This document shows positions 27,134 through 35,631 of a stretch of 47,523 bases of DNA, one piece after another. The DNA comes from Hyphomicrobiales bacterium. Lineage in GTDB: Bacteria > Pseudomonadota > Alphaproteobacteria > Rhizobiales > Beijerinckiaceae. The notes beneath the pieces were generated by a model, which saw only the letters and a list, made by a program, of their open reading frames with translations, had not been told where the DNA came from and did no database searches. How positions within the stretch are numbered: position 1 is the stretch's first letter; every line of letters starts with the position of its first letter. Both the position numbers and the translations under genes were made by a program. The stretch lies in assembly GCA_019075905.1 (NCBI GenBank), contig JAGXAM010000021.1, forward strand, positions 1 through 47,523, given 5' to 3'.

Positions 27134-27644
27134 AGGCAAGCTCTCTCATTTTTGCGGCATCGAATGCTGATAGCCGCAACTCATTCTTGGCGAGGATCAA
27201 GACTCAGCCCGAACCACACATTCGCGTCTGGAAGCTGGATCCGCTACCCCTAACGGCAGGTCCATAACAGCACCAACCAACATTGTCTGAAGCTTAGACC
27301 GCGAAACGGATTCTTGGAAGTGGCGATCGTGTCCCGACGCGTGGTGCAGCAGGATTTCCTAGTCATCGGTGATTTCGGGTAGGGTCGGATTGCCTAAAAC
27401 CATCCTGAAAGACACCCCGATGACCGCCGACATGATGAACCTGCGCTCGCTTGTTGAGAAGTGCGCCAACGCCGAGCGCGCCCGGAGATAGACGCCGTCA
27501 GCCCACAGACAGACATAGCGGCGTGCCGAAAGGTCGCGCTTGCGTCAGCCTTCATACTCGTCCCGCCATTCGTCTTTCAGCCGCGAAACCACCGAGGGCG
27601 AGAGATTGGGCGCTTTCATGCCCGACAAAGGAAGGCTCAGGGCG
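27134..27644. mobile_element. Scrambled IS256-family transposase fragments
   Basis: On the plus strand 27420-27491 reads MTADMMNLRSLVEKCANAER, the N-terminal start of an IS256/Mutator transposase, then stops. On the minus strand about 27478-27619 reads KAPNLSPSVVSRLKDEW and, after an in-frame TGA where a tryptophan is expected, RKRDLSARRYVCLWADGVYL, the start of the catalytic DDE region. The two pieces face each other and meet near 27480, so an element has been inverted or two copies have recombined. 27134-27400 shows no gene; it must contain the urease promoter, but no clear hexamers were found. Confidence 0.65.
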
Positions 27645-30596
27645 CTAAATCGCTATATCCAGTGGTACCGGGCGGTTTTGCCCGGCTTCAGGTGGTGCGT
27701 TTGGAATGACGTCGCGCAGGATTTCGGCTGCCGTCATCGGGCGACCGATGAAATAGCCCTGGATTTCATTGCAGTTTGCCTGGCACAGCCATTCAAGCTG
27801 TTCTTTCGATTCGACGCCCTCGGCCGTCACACGCATATTGTAGCGCTTGCTGATCAGCAGAACCGCCTCCACCACGACTTTCGCCTGGTCGCTGATCAGC
27901 ACATTTTGCACAAAGCTGCGGTCGATTTTGATGCGATCGAACGGGAAGCGCCCGAGATAGCTCAACGAGGAATAACCAGTGCCGAAATCATCCAGCGAGA
28001 TCGTCACGCCGCGATTGCGCACCTCCTGCAGCAGGTTCAGCGCATAGGCGTTTTTCTCAAGGAAAATCGATTCGGTAATCTCAAGGTCAAGCCTTTCCGG
28101 GGCCAGCCCGCTCTCGGACAGGCAAGTGTCGAGAATTTTCTTGAAATTGCCGGGCTTGAGCTGTGCCAGCGACAGGTTGACGGACAGGCGATGCTGGCAA
28201 GGCCAGCTGTTGACCTCCTTGCACGCCGTATTGAGAACCCATTCGCCCAGCGAATAGATCAGGCCGGTCTCTTCTGCCAGCGGGATAAATTCCGAAGGCG
28301 GCACCAGGCCGCGCTGCGGATGGCGCCAGCGCAGCAGCGCCTCGTAACTGCCGATGCCCTTGTGGGCGACATGATAGATCGGCTGGTAATGCACTTCCAG
28401 CTCATTGCGGCCGATCGCCAGGCGAAGATCTGCTTCAAGGCTTCGCCGCTCGCGCAGCGCATTATCCATCACCGCATCGTAGAAACGCCAGGTGCCGCGC
28501 CCTTGCGTCTTGGCAAGATACAGCGCCGCATCGGCCTTCTGCAGCAGCTTTTCGCCGTCATAACCATCCTGCGGTGCGACGCTGATGCCGATGCTGACGC
28601 CGATATTGGCGTGGTTGCCGGAAATGTCATAGGGCTGGCTGATGGCGTCGACGAGACGCTCGACAATGAGTTGGATGTCGGCTGCGGATGTCAGGCCGCA
28701 TAGGATGATTGCAAATTCATCACCGCCGAGGCGGCCGGCGACATCGGTCGGGCGCAGGCAATTGCGAATGCGGTCTGCAACCGCGCACAGCAGCGCATCG
28801 CCAACGGGATGACCGAAGGTGTCGTTGACGTCCTTGAACAGGTCGAGATCGAGGCAAAGCAGCGAAAAGCCCTCGCCACATTCTGCCCGGCTGATGGCCT
28901 CGGCAATATGCTCGGCGATCAGCACCCGGTTGGCGAGGCCCGTCAGGCCATCATGCCGCGACATGTCATAGAGGCGCTGTTCGAATTTTTTGACTTCGGT
29001 AACATCCTCATGGATTTCAATGAACTTGCCATCATCGATCGCCTTGCGCGTCACGCGGCAAATGACGCCGTTTTGCAGCACCACATCTTCACGTGTCAGG
29101 GTCAGATTTCCTTTCTGTCCCGGCCGGCTATCGCGCAGCAGGGCTTGCCGGCAATTTTCCAGCTTGCGCATCATGGCCACTTCGACCGCATCATAATGCT
29201 CACCGATGCGCACTTCGGCAGGCGCGAATCCGTAAATGTCCATAAAAGTTTTGTTGACCACGGCGAGGCGGCCGCTGGCATCATAGAGGCAGAGGCCACG
29301 CGCCATATTCTCCAGCGCCAGATCGAGCCAGCGATATGAATCGGTGAGCTTCTGCTCTTGCAATTTCAGAGAGGTCACATCCGCAAAGACAAAAATCCAG
29401 CCGCCGCTGCGGGTCTCGCCGCTGCTCAGCCGCAGCCAGCTGCCGCCATGCAAAAACGGCTCATCACTCCATTTCGACTCGGCAGTGAGCTGCGCAAGGA
29501 ACTCGCGGGTCACGCCTTGTGTGCCGGCGGCTTCGTCAGCACCATTGGCAAGGCCGCTCAATTGACCGAAGCGCTCAAGCTCTTTCATCTTCTCGTTGGC
29601 GGCAATGATATCACCGGCTGCATTGAGAACCATGATGCCGTCCGGCGACATGGCCAGCGCCTCGGCAAGGATGTTTTTCGCCTCGCTCGCCAGTGCCGCC
29701 TCGCGCAACAGCGAGGCCCGGATATTTTCGCGCATGCGAACCATGGCGAGAGTCAGGTCACCGAGCGTATCCGCGGTAACTTCGGGCGGCGTACTGGCGA
29801 GGTTGCCTTCGGCAATGGCCGAAGCAAAGGCGGAAGCGCTTGCAATCGACCGGGAAATGCGCCGTGCCAGAATAATCAGGATCAGCGCCGTAAAGATCAG
29901 GCCGGCTACACCGAGCAGCATGTTGAGCCGCAATTGGTAATTTTTGACCTGCAGTGATTTCAATTTATAGTCAAACGCGTCACCAGCTACGTAATTGACG
30001 ACATAATTCAATTGCTTTGACAGGACTTTTTGAACTTCATAGATATGATGATAGTCGTAATTGTTGTAATTATTGGCTATATTATCTGCGATCTGGTCGA
30101 TATTGAACTGCTTTATCGTATTGAGCGCACCGTCGATCATTTTTTTGGAACGGGGCGATTGCGATCTTTCCCGGGCAATGATCAAATCCTGATGCAGCTT
30201 GACGGCGTCTGCCTTGATCTCCTGGACGAGATCGCTGACCCTGGTCCTGCTGTGCGGCGTCTGCAGGGCCAGGATAGCCTCTTCGATTTTCGCAAAATCA
30301 GTGGCAGCCTTGCGGGCGAAGCTCACCGACATCAAAGATTCATCAAATGTCTTGGTGGCGATGGCGCCCAGTTGCATGACGCTGCGCGCCGTGCCGGCAC
30401 TCAGGAAAGTGGTGACCGCCGCCAAGGCCAGGAAGGCCTGAAGAATGCTGCCATTGACAGTGAGCAACCATTTTGTGTCGAGCACCTGCCGCCAGCTTGT
30501 GCCACGCCGGGACGCGTGAGAGCCTTGATTTGCACGCAAGGATTGCGCAAGAATCTGCATAAATGCCCGCCACGGAAGTTCGACGGACATATCCAT
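27645..30596 (-). CDS. Membrane GGDEF-EAL cyclic-di-GMP protein with PAS domains
   Basis: A 983-residue sensor. Layout: membrane segment near 48-68, helical periplasmic sensor (about 70-222), second membrane segment 225-244, HAMP region 245-300, two PAS-like domains (about 305-410 and 420-535), GGDEF (540-710), EAL (720-965). The GGDEF motif is intact (624-628) with the inhibitory I-site RxxD at 615-618. The EAL core is also intact: YEALLRW (752-754 is EAL), LDLEITES, LDDFGTGYSSL, DRIKIDRSF, AEGVES. So both synthesis and hydrolysis of c-di-GMP are possible and the net direction cannot be told from sequence. A perfect palindrome lies just upstream. Monocistronic. The start codon is uncertain: ATGs at residues 1, 3 and 13 are all weakly supported. 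Confidence 0.93.
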   Translation of the reverse strand: MDMSVELPWRAFMQILAQSLRANQGSHASRRGTSWRQVLDTKWLLTVNGSILQAFLALAAVTTFLSAGTARSVMQLGAIATKTFDESLMSVSFARKAATDFAKIEEAILALQTPHSRTRVSDLVQEIKADAVKLHQDLIIARERSQSPRSKKMIDGALNTIKQFNIDQIADNIANNYNNYDYHHIYEVQKVLSKQLNYVVNYVAGDAFDYKLKSLQVKNYQLRLNMLLGVAGLIFTALILIILARRISRSIASASAFASAIAEGNLASTPPEVTADTLGDLTLAMVRMRENIRASLLREAALASEAKNILAEALAMSPDGIMVLNAAGDIIAANEKMKELERFGQLSGLANGADEAAGTQGVTREFLAQLTAESKWSDEPFLHGGSWLRLSSGETRSGGWIFVFADVTSLKLQEQKLTDSYRWLDLALENMARGLCLYDASGRLAVVNKTFMDIYGFAPAEVRIGEHYDAVEVAMMRKLENCRQALLRDSRPGQKGNLTLTREDVVLQNGVICRVTRKAIDDGKFIEIHEDVTEVKKFEQRLYDMSRHDGLTGLANRVLIAEHIAEAISRAECGEGFSLLCLDLDLFKDVNDTFGHPVGDALLCAVADRIRNCLRPTDVAGRLGGDEFAIILCGLTSAADIQLIVERLVDAISQPYDISGNHANIGVSIGISVAPQDGYDGEKLLQKADAALYLAKTQGRGTWRFYDAVMDNALRERRSLEADLRLAIGRNELEVHYQPIYHVAHKGIGSYEALLRWRHPQRGLVPPSEFIPLAEETGLIYSLGEWVLNTACKEVNSWPCQHRLSVNLSLAQLKPGNFKKILDTCLSESGLAPERLDLEITESIFLEKNAYALNLLQEVRNRGVTISLDDFGTGYSSLSYLGRFPFDRIKIDRSFVQNVLISDQAKVVVEAVLLISKRYNMRVTAEGVESKEQLEWLCQANCNEIQGYFIGRPMTAAEILRDVIPNAPPEAGQNRPVPLDIAI

Positions 30597-30603
30597 AACT
30601 GTT

Positions 30604-30617
30604 GCAAATTAATTTGC
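30604..30617. promoter_or_regulatory. 14-bp perfect palindrome upstream of the GGDEF-EAL gene
   Basis: GCAAATTAATTTGC is fully self-complementary and ends eight bases before the ATG on the minus strand. The site is AT-centred like many dimeric regulator operators. The regulator is unknown. Confidence 0.45.
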
Positions 30618-30770
30618 TATTAAATCCAGATGGTTATCTCGCAATGGCGGCGTAAGCCCAATGTCAGTTCCGGCAGCCGGACATGGGGAGACAGGCCATG
30701 AAAATGCCTCGCGAAACGGGCCGCCGAGCGCGCCCCTTTGAGGCCCTCACGGCCGAAGATTGCAGGCGGA

Positions 30771-31811
30771 CTACATGATCTCCGTGCCATAAATGGCCGC
30801 ATGCAGGCCGTAATAGACACTGATATAGGCCAGAAGGGCCGCCGAATATTGCAGCGCGACCCGCAGGAACCCGTAAGGCTTCAAGGCTTCCTGACGCTGA
30901 TCGCTGACAATCACCATCAGCAACACAATGATGCAGCTGTGACCGATGGCGTCAATCTTGCCGAAGGGAATGATGGCGCTGGTAAACATGCCGATCAGAA
31001 TGGTGGCGCCGACACGGCGCACCAGCGGCGTCCACAGCAGCGAAAACGCCAGGGCAAATTCCACGACACCGGCGGCACACATGAAGAAGCCGCGGCTGAA
31101 ACCGAATGTCAGCCCCGGATGGGTGACGGCAAGCGGGTAGGACCATTCCGGATAGGCGAATTTCTCGATCGACGCCCACAACAGGGTCAGGCCGGTCAGC
31201 CAGCGCGCGACATCGAGCGGTTCAGCGCCAAACACCCTGCGCTTCAAGCTTTTGGCACCTATGAAGATCGCCAGACCAAGGAAAATAGGATAGTCGAGCA
31301 GGTGAAATACCGAATATTTCGTCAGCGCATATCCATAGAGGAAAAAAATCCCCGCTGCGGCGAAGATCATGGTTTCTTCCCAGATCAATGATATCGCCAT
31401 AAGTAGTTGCAACCATGAAATAAACGACCATGTCGTTTTCAATTCAGGTGTCAGAATAATTCCACCGTGCACCCAAAGCGAAATGAGAAACCCACCGAGC
31501 ACCGCGCGCACTATCTTGTCAGAATCGCGCTGGATGAAGGAGGTCACACTGTCAAACGAGCGCAGCAAGGCGCGGCCGAACGCTGTATATTCTATGGCGG
31601 CACCGAATAACAATGCGCCAATAGCGAGCAAATTCAGCAGGATAAATTGCGTATCGACAACATGGTGCAAGACAATGGGCTGTTGTGCGACGATGTAGGG
31701 CGCGAACCATTTTACATGCGCCTGTGATGGGCTGATCACGCCAAATAACGACATCCAGGCGACGGCGAGGCCCCCCCGCGCTACAAGACCAGTTCGCTTT
31801 CCGGAAGTCAT
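30771..31811 (-). CDS. DoxX-like multi-pass membrane protein
   Basis: A 346-residue protein with an N-terminal signal-like segment ending SQA-HVKWF and about eight further hydrophobic helices. The repeated four-helix layout (FEYPEWSYPL-like segment, FSRGFFMCAAGVVEFALAFSLL, VGATILIGMFTSAI) resembles DoxX/MauE-type membrane proteins, and rhizobial conserved hypotheticals share the AHVKWF start and GGIILTPEL block. Function unknown. Start at ATG 31811 behind GGAGG; the ATG five codons upstream is itself part of that ribosome site. Monocistronic. The 160 bases between it and the GGDEF gene hold nothing recognisable. Confidence 0.7.
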   Translation of the reverse strand: MTSGKRTGLVARGGLAVAWMSLFGVISPSQAHVKWFAPYIVAQQPIVLHHVVDTQFILLNLLAIGALLFGAAIEYTAFGRALLRSFDSVTSFIQRDSDKIVRAVLGGFLISLWVHGGIILTPELKTTWSFISWLQLLMAISLIWEETMIFAAAGIFFLYGYALTKYSVFHLLDYPIFLGLAIFIGAKSLKRRVFGAEPLDVARWLTGLTLLWASIEKFAYPEWSYPLAVTHPGLTFGFSRGFFMCAAGVVEFALAFSLLWTPLVRRVGATILIGMFTSAIIPFGKIDAIGHSCIIVLLMVIVSDQRQEALKPYGFLRVALQYSAALLAYISVYYGLHAAIYGTEIM

Positions 31812-31833
31812 GCCCAGTCCCTCCATTTAACTC

Positions 31834-31896
31834 TTTGTTAACGATACACTATTTGCTGATATATAAAAGACACTTAAATTGTTACAGTTTGTTAAC
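31834..31896. promoter_or_regulatory. AT-rich leader with two TTTGTTAAC direct repeats
   Basis: TTTGTTAAC occurs at 31834-31842 and again at 31888-31896, 54 bases apart (about five helical turns). The stretch between is very AT-rich and lies just upstream of the DoxX-like gene, so it is probably its promoter with paired regulator sites. The rest of the gap to 32246 shows no gene or known RNA. Confidence 0.4.
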
Positions 31897-32246
31897 CTTA
31901 ACGAGCACAGTGCCGGAGGAGCGCTTCAAGCCGCCCGAAAGCCGGATGTTTTCCCGCCCTGTTCATTCAATTGTCAGCTTGGCATGAGCAAATACGGCAT
32001 TCTTGCGGATAAGCTTATAGAAGCTCATAGTAATATATGCCTGTGCTTTCTGAATGTATCTGGCGCGCCACTAAACTTTCGGGTTGTGCTGAATCCCCGG
32101 CAGGGTTGCAGAAATTGTGATATAAGAAAACTTGAATATATGGCTCGTTCGCTATAGCCAACAAAAGTGGAGCCATGGCGAGACGCTTGCTGCACAAAAA
32201 CCGGTCGGGTTGCGGGTGACATCGCAGCCAACTGGCAGGAACCTGA

Positions 32247-33524
32247 ATGGTCATGAATTTCGAAGTGCCGCCCCCCGTTCGCGAAAAAGCGCTCAAAGAC
32301 CCGGTGAGGGCGCGGGCCGATTTGCTGACGCAAACCATGCCGGTCTCCGGGTGCGAATGGTTGCCGCTGCCGGCGGCTGCCGGTCGCTGCCTCGCGGAAA
32401 TGCAGGTCGCCGGCATGGCCCTGCCGCGCTTCGACAACAGTGCTGTTGATGGTTTTGGCATTCATAGAGCTGATATGTCAGGCACCATGCCGCGGCGGCT
32501 CAGGATCGTCGCCAGGATCGAGGCCGGCGATCACCCGGATATTGTCGACTTTAAGCCCGGTACGTCGTTACGCATTCGCACCGGGGCTGCCGTGCCCGCA
32601 GATCTGGCGGCGGTCATTCCCGAAGAAGCGGTAAAGCGCGATGCCGATAGCATCATCATCGCCGGGCCAATCGTCCCGGGCGCCAATATCCGGCGGCGTG
32701 GCGAGGATGTCGCGCCCGGCACCGAGCTGTTGCGCCCCGGCGTGCGGCTCGATCCACGCCATCTCGCCTTGATGGCAGCGGCCGGCATAAGGCGCGTTCA
32801 GGTGGTCCGGCAGATCAGGGTCGGTGTGCTCTCGACCGGCAATGAACTGGTTGAGCCCGGCGATGCCATAGCCGAGGGCCGCATCGCCGATTCCAACCGG
32901 CCAATGCTGCTGTCGGCTCTCGCCCATGCCGGGCTGGAACCTGTCGATCTCGGCATATTTTCCGACAAGACCGAAGTTCTGGCGCAGGCCCTGCGCGCCG
33001 CCGCCCCGGCGCTCGACATGCTTGTCACGTCCGGCGGCGTTTATGGCAGCGAGGCCGATCATCTGGCGCGCGCCCTTGCCATGGCCGGCGGCACCTGCAC
33101 GAGCCTGCACCTCGCGCTGCGGCCCGGCAAGCCCATGGCCTTCGGCAAGCTCGGCGACATGCAGGTTCTGGGTTTGCCGGGCAATCCCGTCGCCGCGCTG
33201 GTTCATTATGTGCTGTTCGTGCGCCCGGTGCTGGCGCGGCTTTCCGGCCAGCAAGCGCTCGCTGACAGTGCCCGCACCGCCCGCACCGCAGACGTGTTTC
33301 GCCACAAGCCCGGCCGCACCGAAATGGTGCCGGTCAAGATCGTCGGCCATGATGAACTGGCGCTGCCCTTGCTGGAGAAGCTCGGGCGCGGCGGCTCGGC
33401 CCGGCTGCTGCCCCTGACACAGGCCGATGGCCTCGCGGAAATGCCGGCGGAAACGGGCGACATGGCCGCGGGTGTGCCGATCCGCTTCCATCCCTTTACC
33501 GGCCTGCTGGCACCCGGTGCGTGA
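32247..33524 (+). CDS. moeA: Molybdopterin molybdenumtransferase MoeA
   Basis: A 425-residue MoeA, which inserts molybdate into adenylylated molybdopterin. Seen in order: PRFDNSAVDGFGI (substrate-site Asp), IRRRGEDVAPG, VGVLSTGNELVEPGD, ADSNRPML, TSGGVYGSEADH, LRPGKPMAFGKLG and GLPGNPVAALVHYV. The glycine-rich loop is unusual: most MoeA have TSGGVSxGxxD, here Tyr and Ser replace the small residues while the Asp is kept. ATG 32247 has CAGGAA seven bases before. No other moco gene is adjacent, so it may be a second, divergent copy; a nearby molybdoenzyme is not visible. Confidence 0.9.
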   Translation: MVMNFEVPPPVREKALKDPVRARADLLTQTMPVSGCEWLPLPAAAGRCLAEMQVAGMALPRFDNSAVDGFGIHRADMSGTMPRRLRIVARIEAGDHPDIVDFKPGTSLRIRTGAAVPADLAAVIPEEAVKRDADSIIIAGPIVPGANIRRRGEDVAPGTELLRPGVRLDPRHLALMAAAGIRRVQVVRQIRVGVLSTGNELVEPGDAIAEGRIADSNRPMLLSALAHAGLEPVDLGIFSDKTEVLAQALRAAAPALDMLVTSGGVYGSEADHLARALAMAGGTCTSLHLALRPGKPMAFGKLGDMQVLGLPGNPVAALVHYVLFVRPVLARLSGQQALADSARTARTADVFRHKPGRTEMVPVKIVGHDELALPLLEKLGRGGSARLLPLTQADGLAEMPAETGDMAAGVPIRFHPFTGLLAPGA

Positions 33525-33530
33525 GGCGCG

Positions 33531-34433
33531 TCACCAGACGGCGCCCTTGATGAAATCGATGAAGGCGCGCAACGGCGCCGGCACCAGCTTGCGTCCGGGA
33601 TAATAGAGGTAGGGTCCAGAAAAATGCGGCCACCAATCCTCCAGCACCGGCACCAGCGAACCCTTGTCGAAATGCGGGCGCAGCCAGTCCTCGAACAGGC
33701 AGATCACCCCGACGCCTGCGATCGCCGCCTCGATTGACAGGTCCGTTGCCGCCCCCGCGCGCACGATCAGCGGTCCCCTGGGCTCGATCCTGACCACCTC
33801 GCCGTCGCGCTCAAAGTCCCAGGAGGGCATGGTGCCGCTGGTAAAGCGGCTGCGCAGGCAGGCATGGCCGAGGAGATCGCGCGGATGTTCGGGCTGACCA
33901 TGCCGGGCCAGATAGTGCGGTGCCGCTGCCGTGGCAAAGCGCTGGCGACGCGGCCCGATCGGCACGGCGATCATATCCTGCTCCAGCCGCTCGTCATAAC
34001 GGATGCCGGCATCGCAACTGGAGGCGAGAATATCGACAAAATTGTCCTCGGCGACAATTTCGAGGCCTATGTCGGGGAATGCGGCAAGAAACCCCGGCAC
34101 CACGGCGGGCAGCACCAGCCGCGCCGCGCTGACCGGCACATTGAGGCGCAGCATGCCGGCCGGTCGGTCGCGAAAGCCATTGACCACGTCGAGCGCCGCC
34201 TCGACCTCGCCCAGCGCCGGGGCGAGGCGCTCCAGCAGGCGTTCGCCGGCCTCGGTCGGTGCCACGCTGCGCGTCGTGCGGTGCAACAGCCGCACACCCA
34301 GTTGCGCCTCCAGCCGCCGCACAGCCTCGCTCAGGCTGGAAGCACTGATGCCCCCGGCACGGGCGGCATCACGAAAGCCGCGCGCGCGGGCGACGGCAAT
34401 AAAAGCATTCAGATCGGCAAGACTCGCCTTCAT
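33531..34433 (-). CDS. LysR-family transcriptional regulator
   Basis: A 300-residue LysR protein. The winged helix-turn-helix is at residues 1-62 (DLNAFIAVARARGFRDAARAGG, SASSLSEAVRRLEAQLGVRLLHRTTRSVAPTEAG) and the substrate-binding domain follows (LRLNVPVSAARLVLP, DAGIRYDERLEQDMIAVPIG). It is divergent from an aldo-keto reductase gene, the classic LysR arrangement, and its tail-to-tail neighbour is moeA. Start at ATG 34433 gives the usual N-terminus. The inducer is unknown. Confidence 0.9.
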   Translation of the reverse strand: MKASLADLNAFIAVARARGFRDAARAGGISASSLSEAVRRLEAQLGVRLLHRTTRSVAPTEAGERLLERLAPALGEVEAALDVVNGFRDRPAGMLRLNVPVSAARLVLPAVVPGFLAAFPDIGLEIVAEDNFVDILASSCDAGIRYDERLEQDMIAVPIGPRRQRFATAAAPHYLARHGQPEHPRDLLGHACLRSRFTSGTMPSWDFERDGEVVRIEPRGPLIVRAGAATDLSIEAAIAGVGVICLFEDWLRPHFDKGSLVPVLEDWWPHFSGPYLYYPGRKLVPAPLRAFIDFIKGAVW

Positions 34434-34446
34434 TGTTCGTAATTCC

Positions 34447-34499
34447 GCACAGATTGTGCCGATCATGCCCCATTATCGGCTACCTTGTTAAGCCCTAAC
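34447..34499. promoter_or_regulatory. LysR/aldo-keto reductase divergent promoter with two inverted repeats
   Basis: GCACA-GAT-TGTGC at 34447-34459 lies 14 bases before the LysR start, and GTTA-AGCCC-TAAC at 34487-34499 lies 28 bases before the reductase start. Both are compatible with LysR-type T-N11-A sites, one for autoregulation and one for activation. The assignment is inferred from position. Confidence 0.45.
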
Positions 34500-34526
34500 T
34501 TTGTGCCGTCGCCAAGGAGACTGAAC

Positions 34527-35408
34527 ATGAGCCATATTTCCAGCGCCGGCAGCTATCGCCTCGGAACCCGCAACGTGAAGCGCATCGGCTATGGCGCCAT
34601 GCAGCTCGCCGGCCCGGGGGTCTACGGCCCGCCCAAGGATCACAACACCGCCCTCGCCGTGCTGCGTGCCGCCGTTGCCGCCGGTGTCGATCACATTGAC
34701 ACCAGTGACTTTTATGGCCCGCATATCACCAACGAGCTCATCCGCGAGGCCTTGCATCCCTATGGCAAGGATCTGGTCATCGTCACCAAAATCGGCGCCC
34801 GGCGCGAGGCCGACAAATCGTGGAAACCGGCCTTTGCCCCCGAGCAATTGCGTCAGGCAGTGCATGACAACCTGCGTCATCTCGGCCTCGACGTGCTGGA
34901 GGTCGTCAATCTCCGGCTGATGTTCGGCATTCACGGCCCGGCCGAAGGCTCGCTCGAAGCGCCGCTGACCGCGCTGGCGGACATGCAGCGTGAAGGGCTT
35001 GTGCGCCACATCGGCCTCAGCAATGTCACGCCTGCGCAGATCGCCGAGGGCCGCAAGATTTGCGACATCGTCTGCGTGCAGAACCAGTACAATCTGGCGC
35101 ATAGAGGCGATGACACTCTGATCGACCAGCTTGGCCGGGAGGGTATCGCCTATGTCCCCTTCTTCCCTCTGGGCGGTTTCGCCCCGCTGCAGTCGAAGAC
35201 CCTCTCCGCCGTTGCCGCCCGGCTTGGGGCGACGCCGATGCAGGTCGCCCTCGCCTGGCTGCTGCACCGCGCACCCAACATCCTGCTGATCCCTGGTACC
35301 TCGTCGCTGGCGCACCTCGAACAAAACCTCGCCGCCGCCAGTCTGGCACTGCCGCCAGACGCCTTGCGCGACCTCGACGACATGACGGCGGTCGCGCATC
35401 ATCATTAA
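34527..35408 (+). CDS. Aldo/keto reductase
   Basis: A 293-residue AKR (beta/alpha)8 barrel using NAD(P)H. Of the catalytic tetrad, Asp58, Tyr63 (DTSDFYG) and Lys88 (VTKIG) are present, but the histidine place is Asn128 (EVVNLRLM). This substitution also occurs in an oxidoreductase subgroup with a VNLR strand, and it should alter substrate choice. The C-terminal cofactor loop LIPGTSSLAHLEQNL is intact. ATG 34527 follows AAGGAG at good spacing. Probably controlled by the divergent LysR protein. Substrate unknown. Confidence 0.9.
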   Translation: MSHISSAGSYRLGTRNVKRIGYGAMQLAGPGVYGPPKDHNTALAVLRAAVAAGVDHIDTSDFYGPHITNELIREALHPYGKDLVIVTKIGARREADKSWKPAFAPEQLRQAVHDNLRHLGLDVLEVVNLRLMFGIHGPAEGSLEAPLTALADMQREGLVRHIGLSNVTPAQIAEGRKICDIVCVQNQYNLAHRGDDTLIDQLGREGIAYVPFFPLGGFAPLQSKTLSAVAARLGATPMQVALAWLLHRAPNILLIPGTSSLAHLEQNLAAASLALPPDALRDLDDMTAVAHHH

Positions 35409-35517
35409 GGCGATGATCATCCAAAAAAGCGCCGCGCGCTGTTGCACGCGAGGCGATGACATTGATCTAATATTCTGAAATCGCGATATAAATTATAAAA
35501 CACCTGCAGCCTGAAAA

Positions 35518-35542
35518 GCCCGCCGCAACCCTCCCGGCGGGC
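35518..35542. terminator. Hairpin in the gap before the sugar-type ABC operon
   Basis: GCCCGCCG and CGGCGGGC form a perfect 8-bp stem with a 9-base loop. Read on the minus strand it is followed by TTTT, but the gene that needs a terminator (the reductase) is on the plus strand and ends at 35408, where only weak structure is seen. The surrounding 220 bases also hold two ACCTGCAG copies and an AT-rich stretch; they should contain the promoter of the ABC operon. Confidence 0.4.
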
Positions 35543-35631
35543 AGACGGCTACCTGCAGATAGTACATTGCCAAACCAAAAATGCTGCGTTAGTCTGACAA
35601 AATAACAATCACAACTGGAGGAACCATCGTC

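Noticed and set aside
31897-32246. Possible molybdenum-cofactor riboswitch before moeA
   Set aside because: The leader has some pairing potential, but no conserved Moco-RNA core could be aligned by eye. A covariance-model search would decide.
34488-35462. A long minus-strand frame over the aldo/keto reductase
   Set aside because: The plus-strand reductase has a ribosome site, catalytic residues and family length; the antisense frame has none.
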